Shown piece after piece: positions 49,820 through 61,800 of a stretch of 64,000 bases of DNA (positions within the stretch are counted from its first letter, which is position 1; each line of letters opens with the position of its first letter). Made by a program: the position numbers and the translations under genes. Source of the DNA: CBDCCT01 sp965214995 (lineage in GTDB: Bacteria; Deinococcota; Deinococci; Deinococcales; Trueperaceae). Where the stretch lies: positions 5,642,001 through 5,706,000 of the forward strand of contig CBDCCT010000002.1 of NCBI GenBank assembly GCA_965214995.1. Direction: 5' to 3'. Under the pieces are notes generated by a model. The model was not told the DNA's origin. It saw only the letters and a list, made by a program, of their open reading frames with translations, and made no database searches.

Positions 49820-51868
49820 GTGACCTCGCCCAGAGAACGCCACGTCCCCAAACATCCCCGCACGCCGCGCTGGTCGGTGAGGGCGCGCTACGTTTCCGCG
49901 CTCGCGCTCGTTGCGCTCCTCAGCGCGAGCGCCTTTTTGCTGCTTACCAACGTCATCAGCGCGCAGGAGAGCTCCGGCGCGGTCATCAACGTGAGCGGCC
50001 GCCAGCGGATGCTCTCGCAGCGCACGACGCTTTTCGCGCAGCGGCTCGTGAACAGCGCAGACGAGCGGGAGGAGGCGCGGGAGACGTTGGCGCGTGACAT
50101 CGACCTGATGGAGCGTTCGCACCTTGGCCTGACCCAAGGGGACGCGGAGCTGGAGCTGCCGGGGCGGTTGTCAAAAGAGGCAGCGGCGCTATACTTTGAC
50201 GCGCCTGTGAATCTGAACGCTCAAGTCGAAAGTCACATCACCCGCGTGCGCGCGCTTCTAAGCGCGCCCGACGCCGAACTGACACCCGACAACCCGAACT
50301 TTGTCGAGACTTTGGAAGCCGCGCCGGGGGAACTGTTGGCGTCGCTCAACGCGGCGGTGAATCTTTTCGAGGCGGAGGCGCAGGCGCGTATCAACCGACT
50401 TCAGCGGCTCGAGAAATTCGTCTTCGCCGCCACGCTTTTGGCGCTGCTTTTGGAAGGCTTGCTGATTTTCCGCCCGATGGAGCGCGAGATAAAGCGGCGT
50501 AGCGAGCTTCTTCTGCACACCGCGCTCCACGACGCGCTCACCGGGCTGCCCAACCGCGCCCTGTACATGGACCGCTTAGGACACGCCGTCGAGCGGGCGA
50601 ACCGGCACCCGGAGCAGGTGTTCGCGGTGCTCTTTTTGGACTTTGACCGCTTCAAGGTCATCAACGATTCGCTAGGCCACAACGTCGGTGACGCGCTGCT
50701 GCGCGCGTTCGGCGAACGGCTCGCGGCGTGTGTGCGCGCGTCCGACACAGTCGCGCGGCTTGGCGGTGACGAGTTTACGATTTTGTTGGAGGCCGTCGCC
50801 TCGAGCGCCGAGGCCGAGCACGTCGCTAAGCGCGTCAACGAGGCGCTGCTGCGCCCCTTTGAAATCGGCGAGCACACGCTCCATTTATCCGTCAGCATCG
50901 GCATCGTGGTCTATGAGGGTAAGGGGGTATACACGCGCCCCGAGGAGGTCTTGCGCGACGCCGACATCGCCATGTACCGCGCCAAGGCGTCGGGCAAGGC
51001 CGGGTTTCAGATTTTCAGCAAGGAGATGCGCGAGCGCGCGCTCTCGCTCATGTCGTTAGAGACCGACCTGCGCGGGGCGGTGGCGCGCGGCGAGCTGGAG
51101 GTGCATTATCAGCCCATCGTCTCCGTCTCGACGGGCGAGCCCACCGGCCTAGAGGCGCTCGTCCGCTGGCAGCACCCCGAGCACGGGCGCGTCTCCCCCG
51201 CCGAATTTATCCCGCTGGCCGAAGAGACGGGGCTAATCATCGACATTGACCGCTGGGTCCTGCGCGAGGCGTGCGGCAGGCTCGTGGCGTGGGAGCGGGG
51301 GGGGCTGCCCGCGCTGCATTTGAGCGTCAACCTCTCGAGCCGCCAGTTTTCGCAAGAAGACTTGCCCACGGTCGTGGGCGACATTTTGCGCGAGACGGGT
51401 TTCCCCGCGCAACGTTTGGAACTGGAAATGACCGAAAGCCTCCTGGCGAGTTCTTCCCGGCAGGTCGCGGTCACCACGGAAGGTCTCAAGGCGCTCGGCG
51501 TGGGGCTCCACATCGACGACTTCGGCACGGGCTACTCGTCCCTGAGTTACCTCCAGCGCTTCTCGGCGAGCGCGCTCAAGATTGACCGTTCTTTCATCGA
51601 CAAGATGACCGGGAGCCAGGAGGGCGGCAAACTGGTCGCCACCATCGTCGCGATGGCGCACACCTTCGGCATGGCCGTGGTGGCCGAGGGGGTCGAGACG
51701 CCCGAGCAGTTAGAGCTCCTCCGCTCGCTGCGCTGCGAATACTCGCAGGGCTATCTGCACTCCAAACCGCTCGACGCGGAGAGTATGACCGCGTATTTGA
51801 GAACCCGCTTTCAGGAGCCGACACCGGCGGGCAGCCTCCCCTATCGTGCCCCGATGCCCAGTGCCTAG
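49820..51868 (+). CDS. GGDEF-EAL cyclic-di-GMP enzyme with PilJ-like sensor
   Basis: 682 residues from GTG 49820 (TTG at 49811 is an alternative). Two membrane helices, near residues 25-45 and 195-215, flank a periplasmic helical domain with INVSGRQRMLSQRTTLFAQRL, the PilJ/NarX-type sensor start. The GGDEF domain has DGLTG-like DALTGLPNRALYMDRL and an intact catalytic RLGGDEFTILL near residue 313. The EAL domain has GLEALVRWQHPEHG near 444, ELEMTESLL, and HIDDFGTGYSSLSYLQRF with the metal ligands, then EGVETPEQ. Both sites look catalytically complete, so it may make or break c-di-GMP according to signal. Confidence 0.92.
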   Translation: MTSPRERHVPKHPRTPRWSVRARYVSALALVALLSASAFLLLTNVISAQESSGAVINVSGRQRMLSQRTTLFAQRLVNSADEREEARETLARDIDLMERSHLGLTQGDAELELPGRLSKEAAALYFDAPVNLNAQVESHITRVRALLSAPDAELTPDNPNFVETLEAAPGELLASLNAAVNLFEAEAQARINRLQRLEKFVFAATLLALLLEGLLIFRPMEREIKRRSELLLHTALHDALTGLPNRALYMDRLGHAVERANRHPEQVFAVLFLDFDRFKVINDSLGHNVGDALLRAFGERLAACVRASDTVARLGGDEFTILLEAVASSAEAEHVAKRVNEALLRPFEIGEHTLHLSVSIGIVVYEGKGVYTRPEEVLRDADIAMYRAKASGKAGFQIFSKEMRERALSLMSLETDLRGAVARGELEVHYQPIVSVSTGEPTGLEALVRWQHPEHGRVSPAEFIPLAEETGLIIDIDRWVLREACGRLVAWERGGLPALHLSVNLSSRQFSQEDLPTVVGDILRETGFPAQRLELEMTESLLASSSRQVAVTTEGLKALGVGLHIDDFGTGYSSLSYLQRFSASALKIDRSFIDKMTGSQEGGKLVATIVAMAHTFGMAVVAEGVETPEQLELLRSLRCEYSQGYLHSKPLDAESMTAYLRTRFQEPTPAGSLPYRAPMPSA

Positions 51869-51905
51869 AGCCCTCTCTCGCTAGCATGGTGGAGGAGGGG
51901 GAAAC

Positions 51906-52568
51906 ATGGCACACGACGATTACGACGAAAAGTACACCGAACCCGACCTGCGCCGCAAAATCAAAGACGAGATTATGGCGTCGGACAAGGGCGGCGACCC
52001 TGGGCAATGGTCCGCGCGTAAGAGCCAGCTTTTGGTTCAGGAGTATGAAAAGCAGGGCGGCGGCTACAAGGGCGACAAGGACGAGGACGCAAAGTCGCTG
52101 GAAGAGTGGACCAAGCAGAACTGGCAGACGGTAGAGGGCGGCGCTGACGCAAGGGGCGAGGACGGCACCAAACGCTACCTGCCCAAGGCGGTATGGGAAG
52201 AGCTGAGCGATAAGGAGAAGCGCGAGGCCGAAAAAAGTAAAAAAGAAGCCTCAAAAGAGGGTGAGCAGTACGTCGAGTGGCCCGACGCCGTGAAAAAGGC
52301 GTATCACGAGGTGACGGGTGGGGACGCTGGCGAAAATGCCGAGCCGACCAAAGAGGAGCTTTACGAACGGGCGCAGGAGCTCGACGTTAGTGGTCGCAGC
52401 AAGATGAGCAAAAACGAGCTTCAAGAAGCGGTTGACGAGGCGCAGGCGCAGAAACCCGAGAATAAGACCAAAGAAGAACTTTATGAGAGGGCGCAGGAGC
52501 TCGACATTGAGGGCCGCAGCAAAATGGACAAGGACGAACTCGCTGAGGCCGTCCGCAAGGCCCAGTAA
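51906..52568 (+). CDS. Hydrophilic protein with tandem Rho-N/SAP-like repeats
   Basis: 220 residues, very rich in Lys, Glu, Asp and Gly with no membrane segment. Residues 1-140 (start DDYDEKYTEPDLRRKIKDEI, later KRYLPKAVWEELSDKEKREA) match the DUF5872-type proteins. The last 73 residues hold two 33-residue copies, 148-180 and 188-220, of TKEELYERAQELDVSGRSKM and its equivalent with a following helix. Such SAP/Rho-N-like units bind nucleic acids. GGAGGGGG precedes the ATG by 6 nt. The function is not known; a DNA-associated or stress-protective role is possible. Confidence 0.7.
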   Translation: MAHDDYDEKYTEPDLRRKIKDEIMASDKGGDPGQWSARKSQLLVQEYEKQGGGYKGDKDEDAKSLEEWTKQNWQTVEGGADARGEDGTKRYLPKAVWEELSDKEKREAEKSKKEASKEGEQYVEWPDAVKKAYHEVTGGDAGENAEPTKEELYERAQELDVSGRSKMSKNELQEAVDEAQAQKPENKTKEELYERAQELDIEGRSKMDKDELAEAVRKAQ

Positions 52569-52573
52569 AGGTC

Positions 52574-52579
52574 TATAAT
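52574..52579 (+). promoter_or_regulatory. Leaderless-type -10 element (consensus TATAAT)
   Basis: A perfect TATAAT lies 6 nt before the ATG of the second Uma2 gene and just after the previous stop. No ribosome-binding site lies between, so the gene probably has its own leaderless transcript. Confidence 0.5.
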
Positions 52580-52585
52580 CTCCCC

Positions 52586-53152
52586 ATGACGACCATTGCG
52601 CGCCGCCGCATCACCGCTCATGAGTTTCGCCGGATGGCCGAAGCGGGTGTGTTTGGCGAAGACGAGCGTTTAGAACTTGTCGAGGGAGACCTTATAGAAA
52701 TGACGCCCACCGGCAGAGGTCACGCGGGTTTTGTCAACCGCCTCACAAGGCTGTTCGCGCCCCTTGCGAGTGACGCGTCTACGGGCGTGTCTATGTCCGT
52801 GCAGAATCCCTTGGCGCTCTCTCTTCAAAGCGAAGTCTATCCCGACTTCATGCTGCTAAAGTTTCGAGAAGACGATTATATGCAGAACATTCCTACGCCG
52901 AGAGACGTGCTTTTGGTTGTCGAGGTGGCGCACAGCTCGCTGTCTTACGACCGGATGACCAAAGCTCCGCTTTACGCTCGAGCGGGTGTTCCCGAGCTGT
53001 GGCTTCTCGAGGTGCAGGACAAGCGCCTGTGGGTCTACCGCAGGCCCAAAGGCGAGGCTTACGAAGAGATTGTTGAGGTGGCGCGTGGGGAGGGGCTCGA
53101 GCTCACGCAACTAGCGGGTGTAACGGTAGAGACAGGAGAGCTTTTGCGGTAG
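52586..53152 (+). CDS. Uma2 family (DUF820) restriction-endonuclease-like protein
   Basis: 188 residues, a second member of the family and only distantly similar to the copy at 47635. It shows ITAHEFRRMAEAGVFGEDER then LELVEGDLIEMTPTGRGHAG, the core VYPDFMLLKFRED, LLVVEVAHSSLSYDRMTKAPLYARAGVPELW and VQDKRLWVYRRP. Acidic residues in PDFML and VVEVAHSS with the following lysine (KAPLYA) fit the PD-(D/E)XK site. The function is unknown. Confidence 0.85.
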   Translation: MTTIARRRITAHEFRRMAEAGVFGEDERLELVEGDLIEMTPTGRGHAGFVNRLTRLFAPLASDASTGVSMSVQNPLALSLQSEVYPDFMLLKFREDDYMQNIPTPRDVLLVVEVAHSSLSYDRMTKAPLYARAGVPELWLLEVQDKRLWVYRRPKGEAYEEIVEVARGEGLELTQLAGVTVETGELLR

Positions 53153-53180
53153 TTGCAGCTTCTCACGTTTTGGCCGAGGT

Positions 53181-53627
53181 TTATAGCTTTAGCTGCGCCT
53201 CAACCCAGGCCCGCGTCTCCGGGTGCAGCGGGTAGCGGTGCCCATGCTTTAGGTACCAAGCTCGAGTGTTGGGGGTGTCGGCGTCACCCCTCACACGCCC
53301 CACTGCCCGCCAGTCCGCCAGCATCTCACGGCGAAAAGCGTTGGGCATGGGTCGAGGTTCCTGCCGTCCGTTTTTGTTCACAAGCCACCACTGCGGATGG
53401 TGACGGTTACGGCGGTGGTGGGCCTCGAGGGCAGCGCGAGACGCCTCACCCGTAGATAGATACCGCACCGACGCAAGCCACTCATCGGGTAAAAATTTAG
53501 ACCAGTCGTGAAGGATGAGTTGCAGGAGCGGAACGTTGAGCTTGCGGCCTTCTAAAACCACCAGCCACTTGTGCCGCAACAGCTCCTTCAAATGTGCTAA
53601 ATGCCACTTCAGCGCCACATTAACCAC
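53181..53627 (-). CDS. DUF5662 family hypothetical protein
   Basis: 148 residues. Notable are LHDWSKFLPDEWLASVRYLS with an HD pair, the histidine cluster EAHHRRNRHHPQWWLV, and FRREMLADWRAVGR followed by NTRAWYLKHGHRYPLHPETRAWVE. The set of histidines and aspartates suggests a metal-dependent helical protein. The family has no known function. No good ribosome-binding site is visible; it lies on the minus strand, 32 nt after the HIT gene. Confidence 0.7.
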   Translation of the reverse strand: MVNVALKWHLAHLKELLRHKWLVVLEGRKLNVPLLQLILHDWSKFLPDEWLASVRYLSTGEASRAALEAHHRRNRHHPQWWLVNKNGRQEPRPMPNAFRREMLADWRAVGRVRGDADTPNTRAWYLKHGHRYPLHPETRAWVEAQLKL

Positions 53628-53659
53628 AGGACATTGTTAGCTTCACCCGGTTTCTCAGA

Positions 53660-54079
53660 TTAAAGCTGCTTGTTGATTCGGTCAGCCCACTCATTCAGGG
53701 TAGCGCGCTCTGGGTAACCCGGTGTTGCAGGATAAACCTGTAATAAACCGTCATCCTCAAAACGAGGCAGTACGTGCATATGTAGATGAAAAACTTCTTG
53801 CCCGCCAGCCACACCAATCGAGTGCCACAGGTTCATTCCGTCGCTGGGAAAGGCCGCGCTGACCGCTCGAGTCACCCTTACAACCGTCTGCATCAGCGCG
53901 CTCCCCAACGCGTCATCCAGATGGCGAATGTCCGGTAGGTGATGTTTCGGAATCACAAGAACGTGACCGGGGTGGAATTGTCGCAGGTCCATGAAAGCAA
54001 GGGTGTGCTCGTCCTCAAAAACTTTGCTTGCTGGCGCTCTACCTTGGACGATGCTGCAGAACACGCACGTTTCCGTCAC
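53660..54079 (-). CDS. HIT family nucleotide hydrolase
   Basis: 139 residues. The N-terminus CVFCSIVQGRAPASKVFEDEH, the middle FHPGHVLVIPKHH and the histidine triad FHLHMHVLPRF near residue 100 are typical of HinT/Fhit-like proteins, which hydrolyse nucleoside phosphoramidates or dinucleoside polyphosphates. The GTG start shares one base with the argS stop, so the gene is translated with argS. Confidence 0.9.
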   Translation of the reverse strand: MTETCVFCSIVQGRAPASKVFEDEHTLAFMDLRQFHPGHVLVIPKHHLPDIRHLDDALGSALMQTVVRVTRAVSAAFPSDGMNLWHSIGVAGGQEVFHLHMHVLPRFEDDGLLQVYPATPGYPERATLNEWADRINKQL

Positions 54080-55932
54080 TACATCTCCTCCGGCGCGGCG
54101 ACGCCCAGCGCGTCTAAGCTCCGCGCCAGCGTCTCCCGCACTTTACGCACCAGCGCCAGCCGCGCCTCGCGCAGCCCCGGCTCGGCCTTGAGAACTTGCG
54201 TGTCGGGTCGCCCCTGGTCGTCCTTATGGTTGTAGTAGCCGTTCCAGGCGGTCGCCAGGTCGAGCGCGTACTGCGCGACCAAATGAGGCGCGAAGTCCCT
54301 TGCCGCGTTCTCAATCACCTCGGGCAGCTTGGCGACGCTCTGGGCGAGTCTAACCTCGAGCCCCCCCACCTTCGACCAGTCGGCTTGACTCTCATCCAAA
54401 CCTTCGGCGGCGCGGAGGATACTACACGCCCGCGCGTGCGCGTACTGCACATAAGGCGCGGAATCTCCTTGAAGGCTTAGGGCTTGGTCCCAGCGAAAGT
54501 CGATGATGCGCTTCGCCTCGCTCTTGAGCATCCCGAAACGCAGCGCGCCGATACCGACTTGGTGGGCCACCTCGTCCATCGTCTCTAAGTTTGGATTCTT
54601 GACCGACACCACCGCCTTGGCGCGCTCCACCGCCTCGTCCATCACCTCGTCAATCGACAGGGTGATGCCCTTGCGCCCGCTCATCGCTTGGCCCTCGAGC
54701 GTTACCACCTCGTAGGCCAGATGGTGCGAGGCGTCAAAACCCTGCGCGGTGTCCGACAAGGCCAGCGCCGTTTTTACAATCGTCTGCGGGTGCGACTGGC
54801 GCGCGTCGATGACGTTGACGATTTCGTCACCGTGGGCGAAAGTGCGCCCGTCCGGCTTTTCCTCGCCTTCAGGAGAGGAAGTGTAGAGGGTGCGGCCCGA
54901 GGGTTGAGTGTCGAAAGGGGCGAACTTAAGTCCCTCGAACAAACCGACCTTCCAATACTGCGTGCCGATGTCCTTGGCGACGTACATGGCGTTGCCGTCC
55001 GAGCGGACGAGCACGACGTAAGGTTCCTCGAGGCCCGGCAAGAAGTGCGACACGTCCATCACGAGCGCGCCCGCGTATTTGCCCTCTTCGGGCGCGAATA
55101 CATAATCGCTGTTTTGCAAAATCGCCAGCGCCTGCGCTAAGAAACCGCTTTGAACGATGTCGGACTCCCACACGAGCAGGTCGTATTCGGCACCCAAGCG
55201 GTAGTAGGTCGTAAGCTGCGCGCGCAACACATCTTCGATGTTGGTACGGAGTTCGCCGCGCTCGAGCCGGTGCATCACCTCGGACACGCCCGCCTCAACG
55301 GCTTCGCTATCCGTTTCCTTAGCCTGCCCTAGCCGCACATAAAGCTTGCCGAGCCAGTGGTCGTACTTTTCGGAACCGTCATATTCCGCGCCAAAATACT
55401 TGACCGCAAAAATCGACTCCGCCGCCTGCCGCCCGGTGTCGTCGATGTAGTTTTGGACCTCGACCTCAAAGCCCGCCGCCTTGAAGATGCGCGCGCAGGC
55501 GTCGCCCAGGACGATGTTGCGCAGGTGGCCGACGTGGGCCTCTTTGTTGGGGTTGACCGAGGTGTGTTCGACGATGACCTTTTCTTCGCGCTTGGGAAGC
55601 GTCACATCCTCGGTGACGACGCTCCTCACAAAGTGCGTTGGGTCCAAAAAGAAGTTGATATAAGGCCCCACCGCCTCGGCTCGAGCTACGCCGGGGGGAA
55701 GCTCGAGCCTCTCAATCACCTCTTTGGCGATAAGCGCGGGATTCTTGCGCAAGGTCTTAGCCAAGCCAAAAGCGACCGGCGTGCCGTAGTCGCCGGGCTT
55801 GCCCTCGGGCACGTCCTGGACGGCGGCCTCGACCGCTTCCGACACGCCCGCCTCGGTGAGTAGGGGGGTGAGAGAGCGCTCGAGCGCCCCCTGCAACTGT
55901 TCTTTAAGGTTTGATTCTTTAGGGTCCGACAT
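54079..55932 (-). CDS. argS: Arginyl-tRNA synthetase
   Basis: 617 residues from ATG 55932; the open frame extends 27 codons further but that part has no family match, and a TAGCGT box lies 7 nt before this ATG. ArgS charges tRNA-Arg with arginine. The N-terminal additional domain holds LKEQLQGALERSL; the class I HIGH motif is EAHVGHLRNIVLGD near residue 135; the KMSKS region is the MSGRKG variant near 385; the C-terminal anticodon domain ends LARSLDALGVAAPEEM. The gene is divergent from lon and is followed by the HIT gene. Confidence 0.95.
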   Translation of the reverse strand: MSDPKESNLKEQLQGALERSLTPLLTEAGVSEAVEAAVQDVPEGKPGDYGTPVAFGLAKTLRKNPALIAKEVIERLELPPGVARAEAVGPYINFFLDPTHFVRSVVTEDVTLPKREEKVIVEHTSVNPNKEAHVGHLRNIVLGDACARIFKAAGFEVEVQNYIDDTGRQAAESIFAVKYFGAEYDGSEKYDHWLGKLYVRLGQAKETDSEAVEAGVSEVMHRLERGELRTNIEDVLRAQLTTYYRLGAEYDLLVWESDIVQSGFLAQALAILQNSDYVFAPEEGKYAGALVMDVSHFLPGLEEPYVVLVRSDGNAMYVAKDIGTQYWKVGLFEGLKFAPFDTQPSGRTLYTSSPEGEEKPDGRTFAHGDEIVNVIDARQSHPQTIVKTALALSDTAQGFDASHHLAYEVVTLEGQAMSGRKGITLSIDEVMDEAVERAKAVVSVKNPNLETMDEVAHQVGIGALRFGMLKSEAKRIIDFRWDQALSLQGDSAPYVQYAHARACSILRAAEGLDESQADWSKVGGLEVRLAQSVAKLPEVIENAARDFAPHLVAQYALDLATAWNGYYNHKDDQGRPDTQVLKAEPGLREARLALVRKVRETLARSLDALGVAAPEEM

Positions 55933-55939
55933 AACTTTT

Positions 55940-55945
55940 ACGCTA
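55940..55945 (-). promoter_or_regulatory. Leaderless-type -10 element of argS
   Basis: On the minus strand TAGCGT precedes the ATG at 55932 by 7 nt with no ribosome-binding site. It fits the TANNNT pattern seen at other genes in the window and decides the argS start. Confidence 0.4.
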
Positions 55946-56149
55946 TCACGCGGCGCTTTGGCATCGGCCGCTCTGCATAAACAGTCCGTCACCTTTTTGT
56001 CAGCCACGCCCACGGTACGTTTTGCGTGGTGGCTTTACACTCATAGTGAAGAGGGCACCGTACACTTTTTCATCCATTACCCTCCACGTTCTCAGTATGC
56101 TTTGTAGATGTAAGCTACCTTCCAGCCTCTCAACGCGCACCAAGTAAAC

Positions 56150-56177
56150 TTGATACATGGAGACTAAGATTTATAGA
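56150..56177 (+). promoter_or_regulatory. Sigma-70-like promoter of lon
   Basis: TTGATA (56150-56155) and TATAGA (56172-56177) are 16 nt apart. They lie about 50 nt upstream of lon, whose ATG has an AGGAGG ribosome-binding site. No HrcA- or heat-shock-type inverted repeat is visible beside them. Confidence 0.55.
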
Positions 56178-56225
56178 GTCATAACCCATCCACACTCCCC
56201 CACCCTTCCCCAGAGGAGGCGCTAA

Positions 56226-58685
<2,460 letters not shown>

Positions 58686-58702
58686 ACCCACCACAACAAG
58701 TC

Positions 58703-58734
58703 AAGGGCTGAGTCAAACACTCAGCCCTTTTTCA
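58703..58734 (+). terminator. Rho-independent terminator of lon
   Basis: AAGGGCTGAGT (58703-58713) pairs with ACTCAGCCCTT (58719-58729) around a 5-nt CAAAC loop, followed by a T-run. It lies 18 nt after the lon stop. Confidence 0.9.
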
Positions 58735-58820
58735 TTTGTGTGGGTTCAGTAGAGGCTGCTCGAGTGCTACCGCTAATCAAGCTTACATTGCGAGCTGCCC
58801 CCTCCGTCTAAACCTTCATA

Positions 58821-58855
58821 AAAAAGAAGAGCGCCGTTCAACACGGCGCTCTTTC
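58821..58855 (-). terminator. Rho-independent terminator of the propeller lipoprotein gene
   Basis: AAGAGCGCCGT (58827-58837) pairs with ACGGCGCTCTT (58843-58853). On the minus strand the hairpin is followed by CTTTTTT, 24 nt past the stop of the lipoprotein gene. Plus-strand Ts at the other end are shorter. Confidence 0.85.
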
Positions 58856-58877
58856 TGGTACAGCTTACAAATTGAAC

Positions 58878-61800
58878 TTAACGGTCTTGGTCGTCCCGGT
58901 CTGAGCCGCTCGAGAGGTAGTCCGGCGCGAGCGCCACCGACTCGACGTTGTCAACCGTGACCGAGCGGTCCGGCCTCACGTCCCTCATGCCCGTTTGGCT
59001 GAGGATGTTGTCGAAGCGCAGCACGGTACTTTTGGTCTTTTCAGCCACGTAAAGGTCTTCACCGTCAAAGGTGATGTCGACGGGGTTACCCAGCGTCGAG
59101 CGCGGGCCGCCGATTTGCGCCCTCACCATAACGTTGCCGTTCGCGGTGCTCGCGTTGTCGATGACGAACAGTTGGCCGTCCGAGTTGCTGGCCGCGTCGC
59201 CCACATCCGACAGGATAAGCACGTCGCCGGAGTAGCCGTCGGCGGAAGACACGTGAACGACGCCGTGGAGGTTGACCGACACTTTGCTGTTGCCGTTCGT
59301 CGGCGTAATCACGCGGTCCGGGCCGCCCGCTCCCATGCTGTCTACGTAGTCGTCATAGACGAGCACGGTGCCATCGGTCGCCGCCACAAAAAGGCGGTCA
59401 TTCGTGGGGTCGTAGTCCAAGTCCCAAACGCTGCGCATGTCGCTACCTAAGTCGTTGGTGACGTAGAGCGGCGCGACGTTGCCGCCCGCCTCGGTGCTAA
59501 AGACCCTGATGGTCGCGTCACCAAAGTCCGCGACAATCACGACGCCTTGCGTGCTCGCAATATCCAAGCCCTTGGGCGCAACGAGGCCGGTTTGATCGCC
59601 CGTGATGGTGCGGTCGCGTGAGGCGTCAAACATGCCGCCGTCACGGCTGTCAGCGAGCCGGTTGACGACCAAAATCCCGCCCTGGCTCGGCGTCATGCCG
59701 TTGTCAAAGGTCAGGTAGGCGTCGCCAGAGAGGCTGAAGGTGATGTTTTCGGGGTTGGCGGTGGCGTCGCGCGTATCGAAGGCGGAACGGATGCTCGAGG
59801 AGAGGTCGGTGCCGAGCTCGACCACAAAGTCGTCCCCAGCGTCGTTGTCGCCGTCGTTGACGCTGCCGTTCGTGGGGTCCGGCGTGTTGCTGGTCGCAAA
59901 CACGGCGTCAATCATGATGTCGGCGTCGTCGATGTCGGTCACGTCGGGATTCGTCAGCCTAAAGTCGTCCGCTTCGGAAACGAGCGACTCGGGTTTCGCT
60001 TCACTCACCGCGAGGTCGGGGGCGACGTTGCCGCTATCGCCGTCAAAGATGTTGTCGAACACGAGCAGCATGTCGCGGGCTTTTTCCGCCACGCGCGCCT
60101 CGTCGCCGTCCACGATGAGGTCCACAGGGTTGCCGAGCATCGTCGCGGGGCCGCGAATGACGCGGTTGGGCTGAACGTTGTTCCCGTCTCTATCTCCGTC
60201 AAGGTCGTTAAAGACGTAGATGCTGCCGTCGTCGTCCACACCCGCGTCGCCGACGTCGGTGACGACGAGGCTGTCACGGTCGTCAACGTAGAAAATGCCG
60301 TGCAGGTTGGTGGAAATCTTGTTGCCACGGTCGTCCACCGGCGTGATGATGCGGTCGGGGCCGTTGCGGCCAAAGCTGCGGCCTAAGTAGCCCTCGAACA
60401 CCGCGACGGTGCCGTCAGTCAGCGCGACAAAGAGCCGGTCGTTGTCCTCGTCATAGGACACGTCCCAGGGGCTCACCTCGAGGCTCGTCGTGGCTACGGG
60501 CGCGACGTTGCCGTCCGCCGCCGTGCCGAAGACCTTGAGGTTCTGAGTGCCAGGGTCCGCGCCAAAGTCGGCGACGATGATATAACCCGCGCCTAGCGCA
60601 AGGTCGATACCCTTGGGCGCGACCAAACCGGTCTTATCGCCCTGGATTTCGCGGTCTACCGTCTCGGTGTAGGAGCCGTCGTCGCGGTTGCGAATCTGCC
60701 GGATAACGCGGATGCTGCCGTTGCCCGTCTCCACGTCACCCGCGTGGTAGAGGTTGCCCAGGTTGTCGAGTTCGACGCCTTCGTTGTTGCCCGAAAAAAA
60801 GGTGCTCTGTAGGTCGAAGTCTTCGTCAAATCTGTCGACCTCACCCACGTTGTCTGGGCCGTTGTTCGACACGTAGACGTTTAAGTCGAAGTCGGAATCA
60901 AAGCCGTCGTCGGGGCGGTCGGGTCGGCCCGGCTTGTCGTCGTAGTCGTCCATCGCGGCCACGATAGACTCTGGCTTCATTTCATTCACCGCGAGGTCGG
61001 GTTCGACGTCGCCGCTACGTCCGAAGAAGATGTTCTCAAAGACGAGCAGTTGGTCCCTGGCCTTCTCCATCACGCGCGCCTCTTGCCCGTTGATGATGAC
61101 GTCCACCGGGTTGCCGAGCATCGTGCCCTGTCCAGCGATGACGCGCCCCGGAATCACGCTGCCGCTTTCGTCGCGGGCGTCGTGAATCACGTAGATGGCC
61201 CCGTCGTTATCGACGGCCGCGTCGCCGACGTCGGTCACGACCAGCGCGTCCAAGTTCTCGTCGTAATCGATGCCGTGGAGGTTATCGGAAATCTTGTTGC
61301 CGCGGCGGTCGGCGGGCGTGATGATGGTGTCGGGACCGTCCGAGCCAAAGTCGTCTTCTACATACCTGTCGAACACCGCCACGGTGCCGTCGGTCAAGGC
61401 GACGAAGAGCAGGTCGCCGTCCTCGTCGTAGACCAAGTCCCAGGGCGCGACGGGTAGGTCGGTCGTCCCCACAGGCGACACGTTGCCGTCGTCCGAGGTG
61501 TTAAAGACCTTGAGGTTCTGGTTGCCGGGGTCCGCGCCGAAGTCAGCTACGAGGATGTAGTTGGCGTCCTCGGCGATGTCGATACCCTTGGGCGCGACCA
61601 GACCCGTCGCGGGTCCCATGATTTCGCGGTCGATGTCGGGGTCGTACGAGCCACCTTCGCGCAGGAAGAACTGCGTGATGATGCGGATGCTCGGGCCGTT
61701 GGCGCCGTCGCCCGCGTGGTAGAGGTCGCCGAAGCGGTCGATCTCTACGCCTTCATTGTTGCCCGAGAAGAAGGTGTCTTGCAGGTCGTAGTCTTCGTCG

